Assembly (NCBI RefSeq): GCF_034676705.1
Contig: NZ_JAUCBS010000013.1
Location: forward strand, 2,956,501-3,020,500
Direction of reading: 5' to 3'
Length of the DNA: 64,000 bases
Source: Gemmobacter sp.
GTDB lineage: Bacteria; Pseudomonadota; Alphaproteobacteria; Rhodobacterales; Rhodobacteraceae
In this document: piece after piece, positions 51,302 through 62,363 of the stretch
Layout of the letters: each line of letters starts with the position of its first letter
Numbering within the stretch: position 1 is the stretch's first letter
Position numbers and translations under genes: made by a program
The notes under the pieces: generated by a model
Seen by the model: the letters and a program-made list of their open reading frames with translations, nothing else
Databases searched by the model: none
Told to the model about the DNA's origin: nothing

Positions 51302-52656
51302 CCTCGCTGCGCGCCCGGCTGTTCGCCATTCTGCTGGCCGCGACCGGGGTTGTCTGGCTGTCGGCGGTGCTGTGGATCCAGCATTCCACCCGGCAAGAGG
51401 TGGGCCAGGTGCTGGACCGCCGGCTGCAAGAGGCGGCGCAGATGGTCGCCTCGCTGATCGCGCGAAACGGGGGCATGGTGGGCCTGGACACCGCCGGCTT
51501 TGTCCACGCCCCCGCCTTGCCCGGCGGCGGAACGCATGATTTCGCCCGCCAGCTGATCTGCCAGGTCTGGGGGTTCGACGGCCGGCTGAAAAGCGAATCC
51601 GATGGGGCGCCCGCCGGCCAGCTGGCCGATGGGCCGGCCGGGTTCAGCGAACGGGCGGTGGATGGCGTGGTCTGGCGCGTCTACAGCCATGTCGATGCCG
51701 ATCTGGGCATCCGCGTGATGGTGGGCGATGCGCGCAAGGTGCGGGACGGGCTGGTCGGCGGGGTGATCCTGGGCCTGCTGGCCCCGGCGCTGCTGATCCT
51801 GCCGTTGCTGGCCGGGGCGATCTGGCTGGCGGTGGGGCGCGGGCTGGCCCCGCTGGACCGCTTTGCCGCCGGGCTGGCCGCCCGCCCCGCCACCGACCTG
51901 CGCCCGCTGGACACCGGCCATGCCGCGCGTGAACTGCGCCCGATGATCGCCGCCCTGAACGGCCTGTTTCGCCGCGTCGACACGCTGCGCGAGCGCGAAC
52001 GCAACTTTACCGCCTTTGCCGCGCATGAGCTGAAGACCCCGCTTGCCGGGGTGAAGACGCAGGCGCAGATCGCCGCCATGGCCCCCGATGCGGCAACGCG
52101 CGCTCATGCGCTGGCGCAGATCGCGGCCGGGGTGGACCGGACAGATCGCATGGTCCGCCAACTGCTGGACATGACGGCCGCCGAAAATGCCATCGACGCT
52201 GCGGGTGGCCCCGCGCAGGATGGCGCGCGGATCCTGTCCGATGTGGCCGAGGGGCTGGGCCCGCTGGCCACCGCGCGGGGCGTGCGGCTGGATCTGCGGG
52301 CCGATCCCGGCGATTGGCGCACCGCGCAGGCGGCGCTGCTGGCCCCCGCGCTGCGCAACCTGCTGGAAAATGCCATCCACGCCTCGCCCCCCGGCGGCAC
52401 CGTTCAGGCGGTGTTGCACCGGGATGGCGGCAGGGTGACCTTCCGCATCCTGGATCGCGGGCCGGGAATCGCCCCGGCCGACCGGCCGCATGTGACCGAA
52501 CGGTTCTATCGTGGCGCGGCCAGCAAACCGGGGGGCGGCAGCGGGCTGGGCCTCGCCATTGCCGCCGCCGCCATGCAGCGCATGGGCGGCGAACTGCGCC
52601 TGTCGCCCCGCGACGGCGGGGGCGAACAGGCCGAACTGGTGCTGCCCGCCGCCTGA
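51298..52656 (+). CDS. Sensor histidine kinase, QseC-like
   Basis: A 452-residue membrane kinase. TM1 is LFAILLAATGVVWLSAVLWI. A periplasmic domain of about 130 residues follows, then TM2 (VILGLLAPALLILPLLAGAIWLA). HisKA has His243 in FAAHELKTPLAG. The ATPase domain has the N box LRNLLENAIHAS, the G1 box ILDRGPGIAP and the G2 box GGGSGLGLAIAA. It is the partner of the regulator it overlaps. The periplasmic signal is unknown; a link to the envelope is suggested by the L,D-transpeptidase downstream with a similar box. Confidence 0.93.
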   Translation: MTSLRARLFAILLAATGVVWLSAVLWIQHSTRQEVGQVLDRRLQEAAQMVASLIARNGGMVGLDTAGFVHAPALPGGGTHDFARQLICQVWGFDGRLKSESDGAPAGQLADGPAGFSERAVDGVVWRVYSHVDADLGIRVMVGDARKVRDGLVGGVILGLLAPALLILPLLAGAIWLAVGRGLAPLDRFAAGLAARPATDLRPLDTGHAARELRPMIAALNGLFRRVDTLRERERNFTAFAAHELKTPLAGVKTQAQIAAMAPDAATRAHALAQIAAGVDRTDRMVRQLLDMTAAENAIDAAGGPAQDGARILSDVAEGLGPLATARGVRLDLRADPGDWRTAQAALLAPALRNLLENAIHASPPGGTVQAVLHRDGGRVTFRILDRGPGIAPADRPHVTERFYRGAASKPGGGSGLGLAIAAAAMQRMGGELRLSPRDGGGEQAELVLPAA

Positions 52657-52674
52657 CGCCGCCGGCTGGCGCTG

Positions 52675-53226
52675 TCAGATCACCCGCACCTGCGTGCCCA
52701 CCGGGCACAGGTCGAACAACTGGGCGATCATCTCGTTGTACAGCCCGATGCACCCGTCCGACGATTTGCGCCCGATCTTGCGGGTATCATGGGTGCCATG
52801 GATGATATAGGCCGGCCAGGACAGATACATCGCATGGGTGCCCAGCGGGTTTTCCGGCCCCGGGGGAATCGGCTTCCAGTCCGGGTAGCGTTCCATCTGC
52901 GAGGCGGTCGGCGTCCAGGAGGGCCCCACCTTCTTGCGCACGATGCTGGTATAGCCGCGCTTGGTCAGATCGTCCGAGATCGGAACCGAGGTGGGAAAGA
53001 TCCGGTAATCGCTGCCATCGGCATTCCAGTAGTGCAGCGCGCGCGACTGGGTATCGGCCACAATGGTCGCCTTGCCGAGGGTGTCGAAATGATCGCGCCA
53101 GTGCTGCGCGCGAAAGCTGGAAATGTTGTTGCGCACCACATCCTGCGCGTGGGCGATCCCGGGCAGCATCAGCCCGGCGGTGGCGCCCAGGCCCAGCATC
53201 AGCGTGGAACGGCGGGAAAGGGTCAT
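52675..53226 (-). CDS. L,D-transpeptidase (YkuD family)
   Basis: A 183-residue periplasmic enzyme expected to make 3-3 cross-links or attach proteins to peptidoglycan. A twin-arginine-like signal (LSRRSTLMLGLGATAGLML) is cleaved near residue 28. The YkuD motif is YIIHGTHDTRKIGRKSSDGC followed by IGL: the first His and the catalytic Cys are present, but the position before Gly-Cys, usually His, is Asp (SDGC). The ATG at 53226 has AAGGAG upstream. It converges on the sensor-kinase gene and has a tandem TTAAC/GTTAAG box 120 bp upstream. Confidence 0.9.
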   Translation of the reverse strand: MTLSRRSTLMLGLGATAGLMLPGIAHAQDVVRNNISSFRAQHWRDHFDTLGKATIVADTQSRALHYWNADGSDYRIFPTSVPISDDLTKRGYTSIVRKKVGPSWTPTASQMERYPDWKPIPPGPENPLGTHAMYLSWPAYIIHGTHDTRKIGRKSSDGCIGLYNEMIAQLFDLCPVGTQVRVI

Positions 53227-53577
53227 GGTCGGCTCCTTGGTCTGGGTGGGACTGGCCCATCCCCACCAACGCCCGGGCAGGCATGGCGTTGCATCCGGCG
53301 CGATGGGCTGGGGCATCGTCCTCTGCGGGGGTGTGCGGCGGGAAACTTAACCCAACCTTAACCCTTGCCCCCTATCACGCAGCCTTGAACGACATGGCGC
53401 CCGATGGCGCCCCCAGACCCGTTCCGATTGGCCGTTCGACCGATCGCGGAAACGATGCCCTGCAAGGACACGAATTGCGACAAATTTTCGCCATTATTGC
53501 CGCGTTTCCTTCGACTATGGGTTGTGCCGAATGTTCACGATCTGAAGCCAATTCAAAACGGAATCACGAGGCGAACA
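53227..53577. promoter_or_regulatory. Divergent control region with a second tandem TTAA box
   Basis: About 350 bases between divergent genes, with no gene inside. At 53346-53362 it holds CTTAAC-CCAAC-CTTAAC (minus strand GTTAAG-N5-GTTAAG), the same half site and spacing as at 50577. It lies 120 bp before the transpeptidase ATG and about 215 bp before the response regulator at 53578. GAGG at 53568-53571 serves the rightward gene. Confidence 0.55.
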
Positions 53578-54516
53578 ATGGCACCGATGCGGATTCTGGC
53601 AGTAGACGATGACCCCGTGTTCCTGCTGCTGCTGGAGCATATCCTCAGCTCCATCGGTTACACCGATCTGCGCTGCGTCGGTTCCGGCGCCGAGGCGCTG
53701 GCCCTGCTGAAGGACCGCGACAACAGCTACGACTGCCTGCTGCTGGACATCGACATGCCCGAGATGACCGGGATCGAGCTGTGCCGCCGCGTGCGCAGCC
53801 TGCAAGCCTATCGCGATACGCCGGTGGTGATGATCACCGCCATGAAAACGCTGCAATATGTCGAAGGTGCCTTCCGCGCCGGGGCCAACGATTACGTCCA
53901 CAAGCCGGTGGACGAGCTGGAAATCCGCACCCGCCTGCGCATGGTCGGCGACCTGCTGGAGGAACGGCGCCGCCGCACCACGGTGGAATCGCGGGTCTCG
54001 ACCGATTTCGGCCTGCCCTCGGTCAATGTCGCCTTCGAGGAACCCTTTGCCATTACCGAGGTCAACAGCGTCATCGAATCGCTGGCGCTGGAGAATTACG
54101 CCCTGACCCTGGGCCGGCTGCGGCTGTATGGACATACGGTGATCGGGTTCAAGGTGGTGAATGCGGAAAGCATCTTCTATTCCACCGATGGAATTGGCTT
54201 TGTCGATACGATGGCCAATGTCGCGGCGGCAGTTGACGGTGCCCTGAAATCCTACAATCACCTGATCGCCTATGCAGGCAAGGGGGAATTCCTTGCAATG
54301 ATCTCGCAGCGCAGTGAAATGGACGCCTACATGTTGCAGGATTCCATCGAGATGACGCTTGAACGCTATGCGCGCCTGTATCAGACGCTGAACATCCCGC
54401 TGCCGCGGGTCTGCGTGGGCGAAGCGCAGTATCCCGGCTTCTTCACCCGCACCTCGGTGCGCCAGCTGATGCGCGATGCCCGCGAAAGCGCGCGCCGCGC
54501 CATGGCCCTGCGCTAG
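53578..54516 (+). CDS. Response regulator with degenerate GGDEF-like output
   Basis: A 312-residue protein. The N-terminal receiver (about 4-125) has DDD at 10-12, phospho-acceptor Asp57 in LLLDIDMPEMTG and Lys in VHKPVDELE. A linker helix (LLEERRRRTTVESRV) leads to a C-terminal domain (about 155-290) that I read as a degenerate nucleotide cyclase (GGDEF) fold. ALENYALTLGRLRL corresponds to the start, VIGFKVVNAESIFYS to the LDxDxFKxxND region, and GKGEF (234-238) stands where GGDEF should be. Catalysis is doubtful. A paralogue is at 62364-63338. It is 3 nt upstream of the Hpt gene. Confidence 0.8.
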   Translation: MAPMRILAVDDDPVFLLLLEHILSSIGYTDLRCVGSGAEALALLKDRDNSYDCLLLDIDMPEMTGIELCRRVRSLQAYRDTPVVMITAMKTLQYVEGAFRAGANDYVHKPVDELEIRTRLRMVGDLLEERRRRTTVESRVSTDFGLPSVNVAFEEPFAITEVNSVIESLALENYALTLGRLRLYGHTVIGFKVVNAESIFYSTDGIGFVDTMANVAAAVDGALKSYNHLIAYAGKGEFLAMISQRSEMDAYMLQDSIEMTLERYARLYQTLNIPLPRVCVGEAQYPGFFTRTSVRQLMRDARESARRAMALR

Positions 54517-54519
54517 ACC

Positions 54520-54891
54520 ATGTCCGCCGCCCCCGACATTCCCGGCATGGCATCCTCCGGTGCCCGCACGCGCGATCCGCTGGCCGCTATCCGGCAAAAG
54601 TTCCTTGTGGTGGCAGACCGCTACGCGATCGAGCTGGAAATCCTGCTGGAAGATGCCGTGATCCCCGACCAGACGGCCGAGGCACTGCGCGACATCGGGG
54701 GCATCGCCCATCGGGTCGCCGGCGTCGCCGCCACGCTGGGGTTCGAGGCCCTGGGCACGCTGGCCGCCCGGCTGGACCGGCAATTGAATGCCGCGCTGGT
54801 CGATGACACGCCGGTTCTGGCCGCGCATGAAGGGCTGATCGGCCAGTTTCACGCCGCACTGGAAAACCTGCTCGACCGTGGTCGCCGCTAA
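54520..54891 (+). CDS. Hpt phosphotransfer protein
   Basis: A 123-residue, all-helical histidine phosphotransfer domain. The phospho-acceptor is His64 in GGIAHRVAGVAATLGFEAL (motif AHxxxGxxxxxG; the usual Lys after the His is not conserved). The helix after it (LGTLAARLDRQLNAAL) and a long helix before it (FLVVADRYAIELEILLEDAV) complete the four-helix bundle. It stands alone, so it can carry phosphate between receivers. Its gene follows the regulator at 53578 within 3 nt and precedes the kinase at 54968. Confidence 0.83.
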   Translation: MSAAPDIPGMASSGARTRDPLAAIRQKFLVVADRYAIELEILLEDAVIPDQTAEALRDIGGIAHRVAGVAATLGFEALGTLAARLDRQLNAALVDDTPVLAAHEGLIGQFHAALENLLDRGRR

Positions 54892-54967
54892 GCGGCGGCC
54901 GGTGAAAAATTGGGCGTGACAGGGAACGGACACTGGCCTAAGGGCAAAGTGTCCGACGGGGTTTCGC

Positions 54968-57136
54968 ATGCTGGATTGCTTCGAGGTGTCGCAGATTGAT
55001 GCGCTTGGCGCATTGACGCTGTTCTTCTGCTTCGCGATCTTTCATCTGCTGTATCGTGCAGGAAACAGCTATTTCTTTGGCCGCATCTATTTCGTCGTCG
55101 CCCTTGTCTCGATGCTGCTGTGGCTGTTCGCCGTGTTCATGGAAATCACGTCGCAGACAGCCGCCTGCAAAGTCCTGTGGTCAAGCGCGGCCTGGCCGGC
55201 GATCATGCTGGTGCCCACCACCTGGCTGCTGTTCCTGATCGACTACATCAACGGCCGGTCGGAAAGCCCAAAAGGCTGGCGCAAGGCGATATTGTGGGTC
55301 GGGCCGCTGGTGGCGCTGCTGACGGTTGCAACCAATCCCCTGCACCAGCTGTTCTACGGCCCGGGTTCGGCCCCGGTCGCAGTGCGGGGCGGGATTGCAA
55401 TGGATTTCGACCATGGGCCGCTGTTCTACCTGCTGCTGGTCTATCTTTACGGGCTGATGCTGTATGCCATGGCAATCAGCCTGCGGGGCGCCTTTGTTGC
55501 CCGCCCGCAGCACCGAATGTTCTACATCGGGATCTTTCTTGTCACGCTGGCGCCGGCAATCAGCGATCTGGCCTATATGGCACTGGATTTCACCATCCAG
55601 GGATATGATCCCACGCCGTTCGCCTTTTCCGTCTCGCTGCTGATCCTGCTGGTGATGGTCGCCCAGAACCGGCTGATGGATGTGGGGGCCATCGCGCGCG
55701 ACCTGCTGTTCAGCAACTCGCCCGATCCGATCCTTGTGCTGGATGTGAATGGCGAACTTGTCGGTCGCAACCCCGAGGCGCGCCGCCTGTTCGCGGCCGA
55801 GCCCGGCAGCGAATCGCCCGCGCATGAGCTGCGCGAGTTCATCGACGAAATCCTTCAGACCGGCGGGGCGCCCATGCGCCGCACGCTGACGGTGCGCAAC
55901 CGCCATTTCGACCCCGATGTCTTTCCGGTGGACCAGCATGTCGGCCGTCCCGGCACCGTGGTGGGCTGGGTGCTGCGGTTGCAGGATTCGACCGAACGCC
56001 GCTTTCTGTCGGGCGCCTTGCAGGCGGAACGCGATTTCCTGTCGCGGCTGATGGAAACCAGCATGGCCGGCATCCTGGTGCTGGATGCCGCCGGCGAGAT
56101 CACCTTCATCAACGCCGAGGCGGAACGGATTCTGGGGCTGGAAGGCCAGGCGATCCGCGATATCAGCCTGAACGATCCGGCCTGGCGGTTCGAATGGCCC
56201 GAGGGTGCGCCCTCGACCGATCTGGTCGAGGCCTTTGCCGATCTGGCGCTGAACGCGACCCCGCTGCGCAACCGGCTGGTGTCGTTGCAGCGGCGGGCCG
56301 ATGGCGAACGGCGGGTGATTTCTGTCAATGCCTCGCAACTTGCCTCGCCCGATACCGAGGCGCGGATCGTCGCCTCGCTGGCCGATGTGACGGACCAGTA
56401 TCGCACCGAAATTCACCTGCGCGATGCGGCGGCGCGGTCGGAATCGGCCAACCGCAGCAAATCGCAGTTCATCGCCAACATGAGCCACGAGATTCGGACA
56501 CCGCTGAACGGCGTGCTGGGCATGGCCGAGGTGCTGGACCGGCTGATCAAGGATGCCGAACAGAAGCGGATGATCACCACCATCCGCCATTCCGGCGAAC
56601 TGCTGCTGACCATCCTGAACGACGTGCTGGACATGTCCAAGATCGAGGCCGGCAAGCTGGAGCTGGAAGCCGCCCTGTTCCGCCCCGATCATCTGGCCGC
56701 CCGTATCGAGGAGCTGTTCACGGTTTCCGCCGATGAAAAGCAGCTGGCCTTCGAGGTGTTCACCAGCGGCCGGGCCGATCTGCAACGCATCGGCGATCCG
56801 CACCGGCTGATGCAGATCATGCAGAACCTGGTCAGCAATGCGATCAAGTTCACCCATGACGGGGAAATCATGGTGACCTTTTCCTGCGCGATCGGCAAAC
56901 CGATGATCGTCGAGGTGCGCGATACCGGCATCGGCATGTCGAGCGAACAGGTGGAGCGCATCTTCCGCCCGTTCGAACAGGCCGACGGCAGCGTGACCCG
57001 GCGCTTTGGCGGCACGGGCCTGGGCATGGCGATCGTCGCCAAGCTGGTGGAACTGATGCACGGCCAGATCGAGGTTGCCAGCGAACTGGGCGAGGGCACG
57101 ACGATTCGTCTGGTCCTGCCGCTGGAACAGGCTTGA
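54968..57136 (+). CDS. Histidine kinase with 7TM sensor and PAS domains
   Basis: A 722-residue membrane kinase. Seven hydrophobic segments span residues about 11-235 (for example ALGALTLFFCFAIFHLLYRA and SLLILLVMVAQNRLMDVG), like the histidine-kinase N-terminal 7TM domain. PAS domains lie at about 241-345 and 353-480. HisKA has His507 in NMSHEIRTPLNGVLG. HATPase_c (608-720) has the N box MQNLVSNAIKFTHDG, the G1 box VRDTGIGMS and the G2 box RRFGGTGLGMAIVAKLVELM. There is no receiver, so it must phosphorylate a separate protein. Its kinase core is closely related to that of the kinase at 59022. Confidence 0.92.
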   Translation: MLDCFEVSQIDALGALTLFFCFAIFHLLYRAGNSYFFGRIYFVVALVSMLLWLFAVFMEITSQTAACKVLWSSAAWPAIMLVPTTWLLFLIDYINGRSESPKGWRKAILWVGPLVALLTVATNPLHQLFYGPGSAPVAVRGGIAMDFDHGPLFYLLLVYLYGLMLYAMAISLRGAFVARPQHRMFYIGIFLVTLAPAISDLAYMALDFTIQGYDPTPFAFSVSLLILLVMVAQNRLMDVGAIARDLLFSNSPDPILVLDVNGELVGRNPEARRLFAAEPGSESPAHELREFIDEILQTGGAPMRRTLTVRNRHFDPDVFPVDQHVGRPGTVVGWVLRLQDSTERRFLSGALQAERDFLSRLMETSMAGILVLDAAGEITFINAEAERILGLEGQAIRDISLNDPAWRFEWPEGAPSTDLVEAFADLALNATPLRNRLVSLQRRADGERRVISVNASQLASPDTEARIVASLADVTDQYRTEIHLRDAAARSESANRSKSQFIANMSHEIRTPLNGVLGMAEVLDRLIKDAEQKRMITTIRHSGELLLTILNDVLDMSKIEAGKLELEAALFRPDHLAARIEELFTVSADEKQLAFEVFTSGRADLQRIGDPHRLMQIMQNLVSNAIKFTHDGEIMVTFSCAIGKPMIVEVRDTGIGMSSEQVERIFRPFEQADGSVTRRFGGTGLGMAIVAKLVELMHGQIEVASELGEGTTIRLVLPLEQA

Positions 57137-57142
57137 CCCGGC

Positions 57143-57589
57143 CTAGCGCCCCGTCAGCTGCCCGATGGCATCCAGGAACATGCCGGCGCGGATCGGCTTG
57201 GGCAGGATCATGTCGGCCAGCGCCGAAACGCGGTGCCCCGACAGGCTGCCCGACCCGTCCACCGCGGCAGTGAACAGGATCATCGGCGAGGTGGAGTTCA
57301 GCGACTGGCTGGCCCGCAGATGGCGGATCAGGCGGTCGCCGTTGATATGCGGCATGTTCAGGTCAAAGATCAGCAGGTCGAACCGCTGGGTCTGCGCCAG
57401 CTCCAGCGCGCTGCGGCCATCCTCGACCATGGTCAGCAGCACATCCGTGCGTTCCAGGATGATGTGTTCGATGATCGCGCGGTTGATCTCGTCATCATCC
57501 GCCACAAGAAGCCGCAAGGGCCGATCGGCTGAAGATGAATGCACGGCGGCAAATGCCATGCTTGGGGCCGCGCGATCGTCTTCGGGCAT
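57143..57589 (-). CDS. Single-domain response regulator (receiver)
   Basis: A 148-residue protein: about 25 residues of tail, then a receiver. DDDEINR (31-37) begins it, Asp76 is in LLIFDLNMPHINGDRL, the Thr is in ILFTAAVDGSGSLSG and the Lys in ILPKPIRAGMF. There is no output domain, so it probably acts as a phosphate shuttle or by protein contact. The ATG at 57589 is better placed (GGGGA upstream) than the TTG at 57595. It lies 90 bp downstream of, and in line with, the degenerate-ATPase/receiver gene, and converges on the 7TM kinase. Confidence 0.88.
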   Translation of the reverse strand: MPEDDRAAPSMAFAAVHSSSADRPLRLLVADDDEINRAIIEHIILERTDVLLTMVEDGRSALELAQTQRFDLLIFDLNMPHINGDRLIRHLRASQSLNSTSPMILFTAAVDGSGSLSGHRVSALADMILPKPIRAGMFLDAIGQLTGR

Positions 57590-57679
57590 GAACAAATCCC
57601 CAACTCACCTACATTGCGCATCCTATAACGCAACTGCTGCCGGAAATGAAAGAAAATGATCGTGCGGGGCGCGCGGCGG

Positions 57680-58516
57680 CTATTTTCGCAACGTCAGGAT
57701 CGCGTGCATCAGATCCTTGCGGCGAAAGGGTTTGGCCAGGTGGGTGTCAAAACCCGCGACCAGATAATCCGCCACCTGATTGACCAGCGCATTCGCCGTG
57801 ACGGCAATGGCGGCGGTCGGAGGCATGCCGCGCGCCGATTCCGCGGCGCGGATTTCGCGGATCGCCGTCACCCCGTCCATCACCGGCATCGAGATATCCA
57901 GCAGCAGCAGATCGAACGGCGCGGCGTGGAAACAGTCGACCGCCTCTTTGCCATCCTGCACGCTGGTCAGCGCGGCGTGGGTATCGGCCAGCATTTCTTC
58001 CAGCACCAGACGGTTCGTCGCGCTGTCATCGGCGATCAGGATACGCATGCCTTCCAGGCTGGCGCTTTCCTCGGGCACGGGGGATTCGGCCGACGCATCC
58101 TCCAGCGCGATTTCCGACCAGGGCAGCGTCACGCGCACCGTGCGGCCCAGCGCGCTGCGTTGCGTGGCCACGGCGCCACCCAGCCGGCCCACCAGCGCCT
58201 CGACCGAGGGGTCGATCTCGGGGGTTTCGGCGCCGGTCAGCACCTCGATCACGATGGGCTTCATCGGCTTGGCGCTAAGCTTCAGGCGGACGTTGCGGTC
58301 GGGTTCGGCAAAAGGGGCCAGGCCCAGAATGGTCTGGACCACGCTCATCATCGCTTCGGGTTCGCCCAGTCGGCCGTTTTCGCAGCCCAGGCTGCCGAAC
58401 GCCTCAAAGGTGCCATGGCCGGCCTCGGCCTGTGTCGCATAGGCCGCCTCCAGGCGGCGGAGGACATCGACAGGCCTGAAAGGCGTCTGTTCCACGTTGC
58501 ATCCTTGAGTCTTCAT
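57680..58516 (-). CDS. Degenerate kinase ATPase-like domain fused to a receiver
   Basis: A 278-residue protein that looks like the back half of a hybrid kinase. Residues about 10-135 follow the HATPase_c pattern (TPFRPVDVLRRLEAAYATQA at the start, GRTVRVTLPWSE at the end). It has neither the N-box Asn (VVQTILGLAPFAE in its place) nor the glycine boxes (EVLTGAETPEID), so ATP binding is unlikely. No HisKA domain precedes it. A full receiver follows from about 157: ADDSATN, Asp207 in LLLLDISMPVMDGV, Lys in LAKPFRRKDL. The ATG at 58516 is used; a TTG at 58549 is possible. Confidence 0.78.
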   Translation of the reverse strand: MKTQGCNVEQTPFRPVDVLRRLEAAYATQAEAGHGTFEAFGSLGCENGRLGEPEAMMSVVQTILGLAPFAEPDRNVRLKLSAKPMKPIVIEVLTGAETPEIDPSVEALVGRLGGAVATQRSALGRTVRVTLPWSEIALEDASAESPVPEESASLEGMRILIADDSATNRLVLEEMLADTHAALTSVQDGKEAVDCFHAAPFDLLLLDISMPVMDGVTAIREIRAAESARGMPPTAAIAVTANALVNQVADYLVAGFDTHLAKPFRRKDLMHAILTLRK

Positions 58517-59021
58517 GCCTGCGACCAGGCTGGATTCCGCTTCCCCCAAAGGGCACCGGACAAGGGCCGGCGAACTTCATTAAAATAGGTCTTGACCGGA
58601 CGCCAGTCCCGGCGTCGCGTCAAGGGGCATTCCTGCCACCCCTGTGGCCCGATCCGCGGTGGCAAGGTGATCTTGGCATGGCGCATTGCAACTTTTAGCA
58701 CAATAGAAAATCTTTATACAACCCACAAGATACATTGCCTGGCCATTGCAGCACAGCCATGCATCCGGCGCCCGGCCAGCCCTGCCACGCGGGGGCCAGC
58801 GCAGGCCGCGAGCAACGCGGGGTGGTTTTGCGTCACACATATTCCCGCAAGGGAAGATTATGCGGGATCTGACAACACGAACCTTGCTGACCCCCGCCCG
58901 TTTCGTGCAGTTTGGCAATTGAAGGCGGAATTCGGGCTGTTCCCCCGCAATCAGCATTCCCGGATCGGAAAGCCGCCATTCCGCGGCAAGGTTCCTTCGG
59001 TCGTGCGGAAAGGACGTTTGA
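58517..59021. other. Divergent intergenic region between phosphorelay genes
   Basis: About 505 bases with no convincing gene. 58685-58735 is AT-rich (TTGCAACTTTTAGCAC, ATCTTTATACAACC) and likely holds promoters for the divergent genes, but no element pair has good spacing. GGAAAGGACG just before 59022 is the ribosome site of the large kinase. Confidence 0.45.
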
Positions 59022-62204
<3,183 letters not shown>

Positions 62205-62259
62205 CCACCGCCACATTCCCCCGCGCGAAACCCCATCGCTGCCACATTCGCGTCCACAT

Positions 62260-62304
62260 TTGACCAACTTCAAGGAACAGTTTTCCTCAAGGTTGATTGA
62301 CCAA
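62260..62304 (+). promoter_or_regulatory. Candidate operator before the second GGDEF-like regulator
   Basis: TTGACCAA occurs twice as a direct repeat (62260-62267 and 62297-62304). Between them an imperfect 13-bp inverted repeat (62265-62277 with 62283-62295, 11 pairs including one G-T) surrounds a short loop. It lies 60-100 bp before the ATG at 62364. Confidence 0.35.
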
Positions 62305-62363
62305 AGGCACGCCCCCCCGGGGCGATACCAAGACGGTCCGAATACGGCGGAAGGGTAAGAACG

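Noticed and set aside
53404..53577. An N-terminal extension of the regulator at 53578
   Set aside because: The extra residues are Pro/Arg/Cys-rich without receiver character, while the ATG at 53578 has a GAGG site.
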